Source: an uncultured Chloroflexota bacterium
GTDB taxonomy: Bacteria > Chloroflexota > Dehalococcoidia > UBA3495
DNA length: 20,697 nucleotides
Assembly: GCA_913031095.1 (NCBI GenBank)
Contig: CAJWGH010000005.1
Location: 1-20,697, forward strand
Direction: 5' to 3'
This document shows, in pieces, positions 1-7,253 of the stretch. The notes under the pieces are model-generated. The model saw only the letters and a list, made by a program, of their open reading frames with translations. It was not told where the DNA came from and did not search any database. Numbering within the stretch: the first letter of the stretch is position 1; every line of letters starts with the position of its first letter. The position numbers and the translations under genes are program-made.

Positions 1-546
1 TTCGAGGAAGTCTATGCGGTTGATGGAGGATCTACAGCTTGGTCCGACAGCGGACGTGCGTTGGAGACGGGATTCGGAGAGCAGGCTCCAAGTGGCCTGG
101 AAGAAGCCCGCTCGCGGGTCACTCTGGTCTCGCCACAGGAGTTGGAGGCAGATAAGCCGACAACAGTCATAAATGTCGAGAACAGCCAGGACTTTACCAG
201 AGGCCACGTCCCCGGCGCTCGTTGGGTTCCCCGTGGCTCTCTGGAACTTCAGATCGCCGAGTTCGCTCCCGATAAATCAGCTTCCATAGTGGTCACGTGT
301 AACAACGAACAGAACTCGGTGCTGGCAGCAGTCACCCTCGAAGAGATCGGTTACCAGAATGTTACCGCTTTAGAAGGTGGAATGGCTGCTTGGCGGCAGG
401 CTGGGTTAGGAGTAGAGGAAGGTTTGTCCGGGGTGATGCGCGCTCCTACTGATGTGGTGCTGTCTGGCCCTGAGCGGAACTTCGCTGACATGATGAACTA
501 TCTTCGCTGGGAGACAGCGCTTGGTGAGAAATACGCGACTGACTAA
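1..546 (+). CDS. Multi-domain rhodanese-like sulfurtransferase, C-terminal part
   Basis: The reading frame is open from base 1, so the gene begins upstream; 181 residues are visible. The first ~20 residues (VYAVDGGSTAW) are the end of one rhodanese domain, followed by a complete second domain (about residues 45-145) with INVENSQDFTRGHVPGA and ALEGGMAAWRQAG, both classic rhodanese signatures. The active-site loop carries a cysteine at about residue 100 (VVTCNNEQNS), but the loop lacks the arginine of the usual C-x4-R persulfide loop. Rhodanese domains move sulfane sulfur from donors such as thiosulfate to thiol acceptors; tandem-domain forms often keep only one active cysteine. The last ~40 residues lie outside the domain. 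The gene ends with TAA and faces the convergent hydrolase gene 54 bp away. Fold certain; sulfur donor and acceptor unknown. Confidence 0.85.
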   Translation, partial: FEEVYAVDGGSTAWSDSGRALETGFGEQAPSGLEEARSRVTLVSPQELEADKPTTVINVENSQDFTRGHVPGARWVPRGSLELQIAEFAPDKSASIVVTCNNEQNSVLAAVTLEEIGYQNVTALEGGMAAWRQAGLGVEEGLSGVMRAPTDVVLSGPERNFADMMNYLRWETALGEKYATD

Positions 547-600
547 AGAGCTTTGTTAGCACCTGACTGCGTGCCGATTCGGGTTCTGTCTGCCGCCGAG

Positions 601-1323
601 TTACGGTTCTACTAGAGGGCTTTTGAATGATATGGGCGAAGGCTGGAAGACCCAGACCTCGCTCTTGGATGGCAGAGCCGCGGGAGAGAACTCTGCGTTA
701 GAGCCATTCAGACGCTTAACGTTAGCTTGGGTGGCGAGCCAACCTTCCGGCGGTTTTAACCCTGTGTCATCGGCCATGAGTCCAGGGATCTGATAGTGCA
801 TGGGGATCACGACGCGGGGCTCCAAACGGGCAATTAGAGAGTCCACCTCATCGTAGTTCAGGAGATGGTTGGAGTCATCCACGGTCACCAGCAGCACATC
901 AACCTCGCCGATCGCGTGGGCCACGTCTGTTGGCCAGTCAGCCCGATTGTCTCCTAGGTGTAAGAAGCTTACGCCGCCGGTCTCTAAGCGGAACATCACG
1001 TTGGGGAAGTCCCGGAGGCGTGAGGCCCCGGAGTGCAGGTCAAGTACTCCGCGGACGTTCATGTCCCGGTTGGAGAAGTCCCCTGGCATCCTAATTAGAG
1101 ATGCGCCCTCCGGAAGGCGCTCGGCTGCGTCATGGTCGAAATGGGCGTGGGTAATCAAACCCAGGTCACATTCTACGTCCGGGAAAAGCCTTTGAAACCA
1201 ATAGCGCCCAGCCATGTTGCGGTAAGGGTCGGTCAGCACCTTTAAACCGGCCTCTGTGCGCCACTGAAAGGCGCAGTGGCCGTAATAGGTAAGAGTTAAA
1301 GGTCCGGCAGCGCTAGTAGTCAT
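601..1323 (-). CDS. Metallo-beta-lactamase-fold hydrolase (UlaG/COG2220-like)
   Basis: This 240-residue protein has the MBL metal motif THAHFDHD (residues 58-65), a second ligand region LHLGD (121-125) and a late histidine in IPMHYQ (H176). Together these give the two-metal site of the UlaG/L-ascorbate-6-phosphate lactonase-like branch of the superfamily. The N-terminal strand LTYYGHCAFQW is typical of COG2220 proteins, whose members hydrolyse lactones, phosphodiesters or related bonds; the substrate cannot be told here. The ATG start fits the family N-terminus, although no strong Shine-Dalgarno is visible upstream. Downstream it converges on the rhodanese gene; upstream lies a gene-poor stretch with a decayed coding remnant. 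Length is normal for the family. Confidence 0.85.
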   Translation of the reverse strand: MTTSAAGPLTLTYYGHCAFQWRTEAGLKVLTDPYRNMAGRYWFQRLFPDVECDLGLITHAHFDHDAAERLPEGASLIRMPGDFSNRDMNVRGVLDLHSGASRLRDFPNVMFRLETGGVSFLHLGDNRADWPTDVAHAIGEVDVLLVTVDDSNHLLNYDEVDSLIARLEPRVVIPMHYQIPGLMADDTGLKPPEGWLATQANVKRLNGSNAEFSPAALPSKSEVWVFQPSPISFKSPLVEP

Positions 1324-1414
1324 AAATCGTTCTGAAAATACAGGATCGCCGAGTCATAGCCATTCTAGCGGAGGTAGATCCTCGCCACCAGCGTTATATT
1401 CTGTGAAGTAACAA

Positions 1415-1971
1415 TCATCGCGTTAATCTCTTGCTAACATCAGGTCTACCAGGGCCGATGGTATCACCCAAAATAATGACCTGGGCGTCAACGGCTCTAA
1501 TGTGGCCCAAAGAATCTTGCCAGCAGGCCCGAGACGGTGTGTCCAGGCCTGCTGCTGGTTCAATAGCAGCCATTCACGGCGCTAGCGGCGATGACACCAA
1601 TGCGTCAATCATTGCTCCTCCTGGGCCGGCACTAATGGCAGTGAACTTATGGGCCAAAACCACGGGGACTACCGCGTTCTCAAACTCATCTGACCGGTAG
1701 TAATCGATCAGCGCGGCGGCCGACCCAAGCTGAGAATAACGATGAGCCTCCGACTTTTCCTGCCGGAAATTTGACGAAGCATCCTTCGAGGAGAACGTAT
1801 AAGGTAGGTCGAATACGTAAACCGCTCCTGTAGCGGCCCAATATATGAAACTTTGCCCGTAATAGTTGTGGGCGCCGAATCCGCCGCCGCTCTTAGGGGT
1901 ATTTCCGCCTACATACTGCGCCCGGTAGTTATCGCTAACAGCGACGACCTTAATATTCTTACCTAAACGCA
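1415..1971 (-). pseudogene. Decayed coding remnant of unknown family
   Basis: On the minus strand one frame reads as coding-like protein from about 1971 to a TGA at 1574-1576. It then continues in the same frame with similar composition to a second TGA at 1415-1417. The first part (~130 codons) includes KVVAVSDNYRAQYVGGN, SGGGFGAHNYYGQSFIYWA and AAALIDYYRSDEFENAV; the second includes RAVDAQVIILGDTIGPGRP. No ATG, GTG or TTG lies near its 5' end, which runs straight into the cupin-operon terminator. A missing start plus an internal stop suggest a 5'-truncated, inactivated gene rather than a working one. Alternatives are an ATT start after the weak AGGTAAG at ~1958-1964, or stop-codon readthrough, but neither is supported. 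I do not recognise the family. Confidence 0.4.
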
Positions 1972-1972
1972 G

Positions 1973-2010
1973 AGATAAAAGGGCTCTCCGATCGGAGAGC
2001 CCTTTTATCT
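1973..2010 (-). terminator. Perfect 38-bp palindromic terminator
   Basis: The 19-base arms are exactly complementary: AGATAAAAGGGCTCTCCGA followed directly by its reverse complement. The G+C-rich core ends in TTTTATCT on both strands, so it can form a strong hairpin followed by a U-rich run in either direction. It lies 18 bp after the stop of the last cupin gene and best serves as the cupin operon terminator. Confidence 0.85.
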
Positions 2011-2027
2011 TTTACTTCGACTCGTTA

Positions 2028-2372
2028 TTAACTAGGTTCGGCCAACGGGACAGCGAGAGACGCGCGAGGAGTGTCGCCCAGGCTGCGCGCGATGTGTCCG
2101 TGACCTTCGAGATCCTCAGCTACCAGGATATCTCCTGGTTCCATCTGACATTTGGACCCGTCGGCACATTCGAACTCGGCTGTACCCGATAGGTTGACCA
2201 CATACTGCCGTCGAGGGGCGTTGTGATAATCGGAGAAGGACGGCGAGGTGCGCAGTCCCAGGGTGATGTCGCCAGGGCCAACCCGATTGACGATTTCGGC
2301 CATCTCTTCAGGTGAGACATCCTCGAAATGGGACTCGCCATCATCGCCGGAGAATACTCGTACGATCTTCAT
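2028..2372 (-). CDS. Small cupin protein, copy A1
   Basis: A 114-residue single-domain cupin, last of four tandem copies. Its conserved core is SDYH at 47-50, APRRQY at 52-57, DGS at 71-73, EPGD at 78-81, AEDLEGHGH at 85-93. The usual first cupin motif (G-x5-H-x-H-x3,4-E) is replaced by H-x-A-P-R-R-Q, leaving H50, Q56, H91 and H93 as plausible metal ligands. It is the closest partner of copy A2, with 83 of 113 aligned positions identical by hand count. The ATG follows a good GAGGAG ribosome site and 24 bp separate it from A2 upstream, so it is the distal gene of the operon before the palindromic terminator. Cupins of this size may be isomerases, dioxygenases or ligand sensors; the function here is unknown. 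Confidence 0.82.
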   Translation of the reverse strand: MKIVRVFSGDDGESHFEDVSPEEMAEIVNRVGPGDITLGLRTSPSFSDYHNAPRRQYVVNLSGTAEFECADGSKCQMEPGDILVAEDLEGHGHIARSLGDTPRASLAVPLAEPS

Positions 2373-2396
2373 GGATAACTCCTCGTGATTCTGTTT

Positions 2397-2738
2397 TTAC
2401 GCTTCAGCCAAGGGTATGGCCAGGATATAGCGTTCGCCTTCGCCTAACCCGCGGGCGATGTGCCCGTGGCCGGTAAGGTCTTCTGCGACGAGAACATCGC
2501 CGGGGACTAGTTGCTGTTTTGAACCATCTGCGCATTCATATTCAGCGGTGCCCAGCAGATGGAGTACATATTGACGGCGAGGCGCGGTGTGGTAGTCAGA
2601 GAATGACGGGGCTGGGCGGGCGTTCAGCTGGATATCACCTTCGCCTAGTCGCTTGGCGATCTCTACCATCTCTTCGGAAGATACATCCTCGAAATGAGAC
2701 TCACCGTCGTCTCCAGAATAAACTCTAACTATCTTCAT
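2397..2738 (-). CDS. Small cupin protein, copy A2
   Basis: A 113-residue cupin nearly the same in length as its neighbours and the sister of A1; both begin MKIVRV-x-SGDDGESHFEDVS. It keeps H50, Q56, H91 and H93, the DGS turn and the PGD loop. It differs from A1 mostly in the helix after the first strand (residues 25-40) and in the last strand. The start is ATG behind AAGGA. It sits 50 bp after copy B1 and 24 bp before A1, inside the four-gene operon. High similarity and adjacency point to a fairly recent local duplication. Function unknown. Confidence 0.82.
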   Translation of the reverse strand: MKIVRVYSGDDGESHFEDVSSEEMVEIAKRLGEGDIQLNARPAPSFSDYHTAPRRQYVLHLLGTAEYECADGSKQQLVPGDVLVAEDLTGHGHIARGLGEGERYILAIPLAEA

Positions 2739-2788
2739 ATTCCTTCCTTAGTATCTGGTTGAAACCAAATCTCGCGAAACGATCGTGC

Positions 2789-3130
2789 TTACTGGTCTAA
2801 CAATGGCACGGTACAGGTGATACCGGGGCCACCGCCGACAGTCTTGGTGGTATGGCCTTGGCCGGTGGTATCCTCCACCAGTCGGGCATCGCCCGGTCCA
2901 AAGGTGTGGGTTGAGCCGTCACCCAGGCCTATCTCGATCCCACCGGAGATGCAGATCACATACTGGCGGCGGGGTGCTGGGTGCCAGTCAATGAACCGGC
3001 CTGCTTCGTGCTCGGTGAAGCTGATTTGGGTGGTCTTGACTGCTTCAGCCAATTCGGGGTGGGTCGCTAGACTGGTCTCCTCAATGTGGGTCTGGCCGTC
3101 GTCGCCTGTGTACATTCTATAGATGCCCAT
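2789..3130 (-). CDS. Small cupin protein, copy B1
   Basis: A 113-residue cupin of the second paralogue type. Like the other copies it has H50 (RFIDWH), PAPRRQY at 51-57, DGS at 71-73 and a GH pair at 92-93. The segment before GH is ARLVEDTTGQ, so one histidine of the A-type HGH is lost (Q91). A helix segment LATHPELAEA (21-30) is shared only with B2. Hand alignment with B2 gives 66 of 111 identical positions. The ATG follows GGAGGG and the gene starts 28 bp after B2 ends. Cupin fold is well supported; substrate or ligand is not. Confidence 0.82.
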   Translation of the reverse strand: MGIYRMYTGDDGQTHIEETSLATHPELAEAVKTTQISFTEHEAGRFIDWHPAPRRQYVICISGGIEIGLGDGSTHTFGPGDARLVEDTTGQGHTTKTVGGGPGITCTVPLLDQ

Positions 3131-3158
3131 GTGTGCCCTCCGTTAGATGATAATCTCT

Positions 3159-3494
3159 CTAGGCTAGGGGTATTACGGCAGTGATAATAGGTTCGTCCCC
3201 CGGGACCAAAGTCGTGTGGCCTTTGCCCGTCGTGTCTTCAACCAGGCGGGCGTCGCCCGGCATGAACCGGTGGGTCGACCCGTCTTCTAGTCCTACTTCT
3301 ACTATGCCCGAAATGGAGATTATGTATTGCCGTCTGGGCGCTGGGTGCCAGTCGATGAAGTGACCTGGCTCCCACTGCCGAAAGAAGATGTGCTGGGTCG
3401 CGGTGGCCGTAGTCAACTCCGGATGGGAATCCAGGTTTAGCTCGTCCACCTGACTCTTGCCGTCGCTGTTGGTGTACAGCCTGAAAATGGCCAT
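3159..3494 (-). CDS. Small cupin protein, copy B2 (first gene of operon)
   Basis: A 111-residue cupin that opens the four-gene operon. It has H50 in HFIDWH, PAPRRQY at 51-57, DGS at 71-73, MPGD at 78-81, VEDTTGKGH at 85-93, so the single-histidine B-type second motif (K91, H93). The start is ATG preceded by AGGAGA about 7 bases upstream, and a predicted promoter lies at 3549-3577. All four copies are shorter than most bacterial cupin enzymes and consist of one barrel with no extra domain or signal peptide, so they are probably cytosolic and may pair as homo- or heterodimers (inference). Confidence 0.82.
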   Translation of the reverse strand: MAIFRLYTNSDGKSQVDELNLDSHPELTTATATQHIFFRQWEPGHFIDWHPAPRRQYIISISGIVEVGLEDGSTHRFMPGDARLVEDTTGKGHTTLVPGDEPIITAVIPLA

Positions 3495-3548
3495 AGTCGA
3501 ATCTCCTGGTCCCTGCCGGGGCCTGCCTGTCGATCCTGGGTCGAACCC

Positions 3549-3577
3549 ACTTTACTGCCTGGAACGTGATCAGGCAA
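3549..3577 (-). promoter_or_regulatory. Predicted promoter of the cupin operon with operator-like inverted repeat
   Basis: On the minus strand TTGCCT (3577-3572) and TAAAGT (3554-3549) are separated by exactly 17 bp, a good sigma-70-type promoter. Its spacer holds an inverted repeat TGCCTG / CAGGCA (3556-3561 and 3571-3576, 9-bp gap) that would place a bound regulator across polymerase's contact face. It sits directly beside the stop codon of the DUF429 gene, so the cupin genes can be transcribed independently of it. Confidence 0.6.
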
Positions 3578-3579
3578 CA

Positions 3580-4467
3580 TCAGTCTGCGGAAGAGCGGTC
3601 CAGTGAAGACAGAAACACAGGAGCGTATAGCCAGCCTTCCAACTGGGCCGTTCGGAGTTCATTCTCGTTTGGGTTGGGAGTACCGCCGCGGCGAGAGACA
3701 TCACCGGGTCCGTCTTGGGGGAGTCTGAACATAGTTGGGTCTTTGTTCCAAAGGCACGCAGCGACGGCGGCGGCTACTGAGTCAAGGCAGTCGTCACTTT
3801 CCAGGCAATAATCGTGGAACCTGCTGAGGTTTGGAAGACCGACACCCGACATGGTTCCCAGCCCGTCCAGTATCTGCCGCCGCAGACTCAGGGCGTTCTG
3901 CCCTTTCTTGTACCCCTTGAAGGGCAATCCTAAGGCCCTGAGAGCGGCTCCAGGCATAGATTCCAACAACAACGGACCGGTGTGGGTTCCGTTTGGCAGA
4001 GGCGGCACCCGACAACCTGACCGCCACAGGCCGTCCAGCATCTGCATCCCACGGAAAGTCATGGGTACCATATTGGGGTTGGCCTTGTGGAGACAGGAGT
4101 AGCACTCTGGGAAATAGAGGTCTCCAAGTCGGTATGGTTCGCCGTGTTCAAGCACGAACCCGTCGCGCAGCGCCATAAAGTCTTGAAATTCCATGTTTGC
4201 GGCGGCGTTCCAGAGTTCTGGCATGTCTTCTGCAGAGGGCAGCAGATAGCTGGCGAATTCTCTGGGTACGGAGAAGGGAAAATCCAATGCGGCGATCGTG
4301 TTCTTCGGCGCTGAACCGAGCAGGATAGCTAATTCGGCCCGCGGCGTTGGTTCGCAGGAGCTGATCTCGAAGGAGTTGCCGCTGAGCGTTCCCCGGGTCA
4401 CCCAGGTATTCTTGTCGGATTTGGCGCCGCTGAAGTCGACGCCAAGGATGGTGGTTCCACAGGTCAC
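3580..4467 (-). CDS. DUF429-like protein (predicted RNase H-fold nuclease)
   Basis: A 295-residue protein beginning ILGVDFSGAKSDKNTWV, with ALDFPFSVPREF near residues 60-71. The G-V-D near the N-terminus and the later aspartate followed by P-F-S-V-P match the DUF429 family, predicted to have an RNase H-like fold with acidic catalytic residues. No biochemical role is established for these proteins. Start is GTG with an AAAGGA ribosome site; an upstream ATG is absent. It is divergent from the OAD-type gene (118 bp between starts) and is followed on the same strand by the cupin operon 85 bp away, but a separate cupin promoter suggests separate control. Confident as a gene, moderately so on the family. 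Confidence 0.7.
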   Translation of the reverse strand: MTCGTTILGVDFSGAKSDKNTWVTRGTLSGNSFEISSCEPTPRAELAILLGSAPKNTIAALDFPFSVPREFASYLLPSAEDMPELWNAAANMEFQDFMALRDGFVLEHGEPYRLGDLYFPECYSCLHKANPNMVPMTFRGMQMLDGLWRSGCRVPPLPNGTHTGPLLLESMPGAALRALGLPFKGYKKGQNALSLRRQILDGLGTMSGVGLPNLSRFHDYCLESDDCLDSVAAAVAACLWNKDPTMFRLPQDGPGDVSRRGGTPNPNENELRTAQLEGWLYAPVFLSSLDRSSAD

Positions 4468-4585
4468 GGTCTGTCCTTTGCCCCTATGTTAGAATGGGCC
4501 GGAATTTCCGCCGCTCCGAGTCACGATTGCGCAATGATCGCGCGTGTCTGGATCAGGCACAACTCTGATACTAAAAAGGTGCATC

Positions 4586-5446
4586 ATGGACTTTACCACG
4601 AGAAGGGAGAGATACCGGGGCATACTGGCTGGCGACAAGTGCGTTTACCCCGGGTCGGTGTTTGACCCCATCTCGGCTCGCATCGCCGAGGACCTGGGAT
4701 TCGAGGTCGGCATGTTTGCCGGTTCTATCGCTTCAGGCACGGTGTTGGGGGCGCCTGACCTGATAGTGTTGACGCTCACCGAGTTCGCTCAGCAGATCCA
4801 CCGTATCTGCCGCGCCGGGGACCTTAGCTTGATGGTGGACGCCGACCACGGGTACGGTAATGCCCTGAACGTGATGCGGACCGTCGAGGAACTGGAGACC
4901 GCTGGGGTCTCGGCGTTGACTATCGAGGATACTGTGCTGCCAAGGACCTTTGGTGGCGGCGCCGATACTGTGCTACCGATCGACGAGGGTGTTGGCAAGA
5001 TGAAAGCGGCTCTGGCGGCGCGGCGAGACCCCAACATGGTTGTTGCCGGGCGTACAAGCTCTCTGCGCATCACCGACCTGGCCGACACTATCGCCAGGGT
5101 AAAAGCTTATGAGCAAGCAGGAGTGGACGCCGTGTTCCTGGCTGGTGCATCCACCAAAGCTGAGGTGGAGGCTGTAAGTTCAGAGATGAATATCCCTCTA
5201 CTTTTGGGAGGCACCTCAGGGGAGTTGGCCGACAAGGATTATCTGGGATCGGTAGGAGTGAAAGTCGCATTGCAAGGGCACCTGCCTTTCGCGGCCGCTA
5301 TCAAGGCGACTTATGACACCCTGAAAGCTCTGCGGGACGGCGTAGCGCCCGCTGACTTGAGCTCCCAGCTAGCTACAACGGCGCAGATCGACCAATTTAC
5401 CCGCAAGGCTGACTACGCCAAATGGACGACCGACTTCCTTAGCTAG
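4586..5446 (+). CDS. Oxaloacetate decarboxylase-type enzyme, isocitrate lyase/PEP mutase superfamily
   Basis: A 286-residue TIM-barrel enzyme. FDPISARIAEDLGF at about 25-38, the loop DADHGYGNALNVMRTVEELE and ALTIEDTVLPRTFGG closely follow the PA4872-type oxaloacetate decarboxylase branch rather than 2-methylisocitrate lyase, whose KRCGH loop is not seen. D-A-D and the downstream E of TIEDT would bind Mg2+. The branch decarboxylates oxaloacetate or cleaves related 2-oxo acids, giving pyruvate and CO2. An in-frame GTG lies 14 codons upstream (4544), but I prefer this ATG because AAAGGT precedes it and the first residues match family starts. Single-gene unit, divergent from the DUF429 gene. Substrate remains inference: such barrels change specificity readily. 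Confidence 0.8.
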   Translation: MDFTTRRERYRGILAGDKCVYPGSVFDPISARIAEDLGFEVGMFAGSIASGTVLGAPDLIVLTLTEFAQQIHRICRAGDLSLMVDADHGYGNALNVMRTVEELETAGVSALTIEDTVLPRTFGGGADTVLPIDEGVGKMKAALAARRDPNMVVAGRTSSLRITDLADTIARVKAYEQAGVDAVFLAGASTKAEVEAVSSEMNIPLLLGGTSGELADKDYLGSVGVKVALQGHLPFAAAIKATYDTLKALRDGVAPADLSSQLATTAQIDQFTRKADYAKWTTDFLS

Positions 5447-5553
5447 TAGCCACATACTCGATCAAGGGCACCTTGTGCCTAAAGTGTCTGAAAGAGCAGG
5501 ATTAGAACCCACGGTAGAATCGACCATATACCGCTTTTCGAGACTGACATGGG

Positions 5554-5582
5554 TTCACCAGTGGCTGATATTGGGGTACACT
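5554..5582 (+). promoter_or_regulatory. Possible promoter of the VOC gene
   Basis: TTCACC and TACACT are 17 bp apart in the 220-bp gap before the VOC gene, giving an untranslated leader of about 78 bases. The match to consensus is moderate. The rest of the gap holds no convincing gene. Confidence 0.35.
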
Positions 5583-5666
5583 AGTGCCTCGCATTGCCCT
5601 TGGTCCCACTGGTTCTGAAGCGGCCAAGGCCGGAATCAAGAAACGCATTTCAGAAGGAGCATAACC

Positions 5667-6056
5667 GTGAAGATTTCTATGAACCACCTTCATTTCCGCA
5701 GCGCAGACCCGGATTCAGCCGCCAAGTGGTATTGCGACAATTTCGGAGCTGAGATCACATCTGAGCGACCTCTTTCAACCACCAAGTCCATCCAGCTTGG
5801 ACTGAACGGTGATCATTTGATGACTATCTCAGGCCGCGCCGAAGGAGAGGACCCCATCGCCGGGACCACCGAGCCCCGCTACGGCCTGGACCACTTTGGG
5901 TTCGAGACCGATGACCTGATGGCATTGTCTGAAAGGCTCAAAGCTAATAAGGTTAAGTTCAACTGCGAGCCCTGGACCATGCCCTCCGGCTCAATGGTTG
6001 CATTCGTAGTTGCCCCTGACGAAGTCTCTGTAGAACTGATTCAACGCCCAGCTTAA
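5667..6056 (+). CDS. VOC superfamily (glyoxalase/dioxygenase-fold) protein
   Basis: A 129-residue single VOC module. The two beta-alpha-beta-beta-beta halves are marked by NHLHFRSADPDSAAKWYCDNFG at the N-terminus and YGLDHFGFETDD in the middle, with SVELIQRP at the end. H9 (or H7), H76 and E123 are at the positions that bind the catalytic metal in this superfamily. Members include glyoxalase I, type I extradiol dioxygenases and epimerases; the sequence does not choose among them. The start is GTG, placed 8 bases after a GAAGGAG ribosome site; the next in-frame ATG would remove the first strand. A hairpin at 6074-6093 follows the stop. Confidence 0.8.
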   Translation: MKISMNHLHFRSADPDSAAKWYCDNFGAEITSERPLSTTKSIQLGLNGDHLMTISGRAEGEDPIAGTTEPRYGLDHFGFETDDLMALSERLKANKVKFNCEPWTMPSGSMVAFVVAPDEVSVELIQRPA

Positions 6057-6073
6057 GAATCACATCTGCCGTT

Positions 6074-6093
6074 ATTCTGGCTTTCGCCAGAAT
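6074..6093 (+). terminator. Hairpin after the VOC gene, weak terminator candidate
   Basis: ATTCTGGC and GCCAGAAT form an 8-bp perfect stem around a TTTC loop, 17 bp after the stop of the VOC gene. No T-run follows on either strand, so it is only a weak intrinsic terminator candidate, or a transcript-end stabilising hairpin. Confidence 0.35.
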
Positions 6094-6138
6094 CTACTCG
6101 GTCAGGATGTTCGGCTGATTGCCGATCGCTTATCAGCG

Positions 6139-6169
6139 TCCTTCGACAGGTTCAAGACCAACGAAAGGG
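6139..6169. repeat. Single copy of a CCTTCGACAGG-type intergenic repeat
   Basis: The stretch around CTTCGACAGGTTCAAGACCA resembles a short dispersed intergenic element (consensus like CTTCGACAGGCTCAGGACGAAC) that I recall as common in Chloroflexota and other environmental genomes. It lies between convergent genes, the usual place for such REP-like elements, and its ends CCTTCG and CGAAAGG are roughly complementary. Only one copy is in the window, so repetition cannot be shown here. Confidence 0.4.
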
Positions 6170-6189
6170 TGGCCATTCGGTCTCAAGAA

Positions 6190-7050
6190 CTAGTCCGGGG
6201 AGATGCTGTCGAAGATGTCTTCTGGCACTGTCTCTCCGGCGGATACATCGGGTCTAGCGCGGATGTAATACTCCCGCCCCATTACCCACTCGGCTATCTC
6301 TCTGGGCACCCGGTGATAAGGCCAGCTAGGGGCCACCTGAGTCCGGTGGCACAGGATACAGGCCATCTTGGCTTCCAAGTGGTCGGAAAGGTCCAATGTC
6401 AGGTGTATCTCCTCCGGCGGGTTTCCGTGGGTCAGCTGCTCAGGTGATGGCAGCGGGAAATCTTCCCCAGCAGCGCGCAGCTTGTTGGCCCACTCCAGCC
6501 TGAATCCCTTCGGACGTGCGCTGTAGAAGAGGCGCTGCGGTGCATGGGGTTTTAAACCGTTCGTCAACTGTTCGGGGAACGCTGTCGGCTCTGATGCTAG
6601 ATCAAATGCTTGGGTGGTTTGCTTGGAGATGGCGATATGATCAGGATGGCCATAGAGCCCGCCTGGCTCAAATGTCAAGACCACCTGGGGCCGAAATCCC
6701 CTTATCTCTTTCACCAATCTCTCCACCACCACATCGTCGGGAGCATTGATATATGCTTGCGGATGATTGTTGGCGTCCCACCCGGCCATGCCAGAATCCC
6801 GGTACTCCAGCAATTCGTGGCTCTCAAGCCCCAGAGCCCGAACGGCGCAGGAAAGTTCTATACGCCGGATCTCCCCGAGAGTCTCCTTGGTGGCAGAACC
6901 TTCCTGACGGATCTCTCCCTCTTCGCCTAGCGTGGTTGTCACCAGACGGACCCTCCGGCCCTCCGCCACGTTACTCGCCAGCAATCCCCCTACGGGGAAA
7001 GCCTCGTCGTCAGGGTGGGCAAAGCAAGCCAAAAGCCTCAGGTCAGCCAT
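6190..7050 (-). CDS. PIG-L/LmbE family zinc deacetylase
   Basis: A 286-residue protein opening with the diagnostic AHPDDE motif (residues 11-16) after a short first strand, and with a second motif YGHPDH (133-138). H12, D15 and H138 would bind zinc and D14 would act as base. The family removes acetyl groups from N-acetylglucosaminyl compounds (GlcNAc-PI, mycothiol and bacillithiol intermediates) or cleaves thiol conjugates (Mca). The context gives no thiol-biosynthesis partner, so the substrate is open; a detoxification amidase would fit the surrounding oxygenase genes (inference). Start ATG follows AGAGGA. It is divergent from the extradiol dioxygenase gene with about 200 bp between. Confidence 0.85.
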   Translation of the reverse strand: MADLRLLACFAHPDDEAFPVGGLLASNVAEGRRVRLVTTTLGEEGEIRQEGSATKETLGEIRRIELSCAVRALGLESHELLEYRDSGMAGWDANNHPQAYINAPDDVVVERLVKEIRGFRPQVVLTFEPGGLYGHPDHIAISKQTTQAFDLASEPTAFPEQLTNGLKPHAPQRLFYSARPKGFRLEWANKLRAAGEDFPLPSPEQLTHGNPPEEIHLTLDLSDHLEAKMACILCHRTQVAPSWPYHRVPREIAEWVMGREYYIRARPDVSAGETVPEDIFDSISPD

Positions 7051-7141
7051 ATCTTCGTTCCTCTTTCGTTAACTAACAGGCTACGGAGTTCCAATGTTAC
7101 CTTCGCAGCCACAAGATGGAAACCTTGCAGTAGCAGGCCGT

Positions 7142-7170
7142 TTGACAGCCTATATAGGGGTCTCTAAAAT
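7142..7170 (+). promoter_or_regulatory. Near-consensus sigma-70 promoter of the dioxygenase operon
   Basis: A perfect -35 TTGACA (7142-7147) and TAAAAT -10 (7165-7170) are separated by 17 bp. Transcription should begin near 7177, leaving about 77 bases of leader before the dioxygenase start. The strength suggests substantial basal expression or repression-based control. Confidence 0.7.
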
Positions 7171-7253
7171 CCTGGTTATTACGTCCCAGTAGACCTTCTC
7201 TTCCGTACTTGAAGTCGGATCCGCAACACCATCCAGCCGATTTGGAGATCACG

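Noticed and set aside
1574..1576. TGA in the minus-strand remnant as a selenocysteine codon
   Set aside because: No SECIS-like hairpin is apparent, the context is not a redox motif, and the frame lacks a start codon.
1431..1700. Plus-strand open frame of 89 codons
   Set aside because: It is antisense to the coding-like minus-strand remnant, has no ribosome site and an unlikely composition.
4544..4585. GTG as start of the OAD-type gene
   Set aside because: The added 14 residues do not resemble the family N-terminus, and the ATG at 4586 has a better ribosome site.
5584..5664. Small GTG-started frame (26 codons, ending EGA) just before the VOC gene
   Set aside because: It has no ribosome site, its start lies upstream of the predicted transcript start, and nothing marks it as a leader peptide. 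The codons look plausible, so a gene remnant cannot be excluded.
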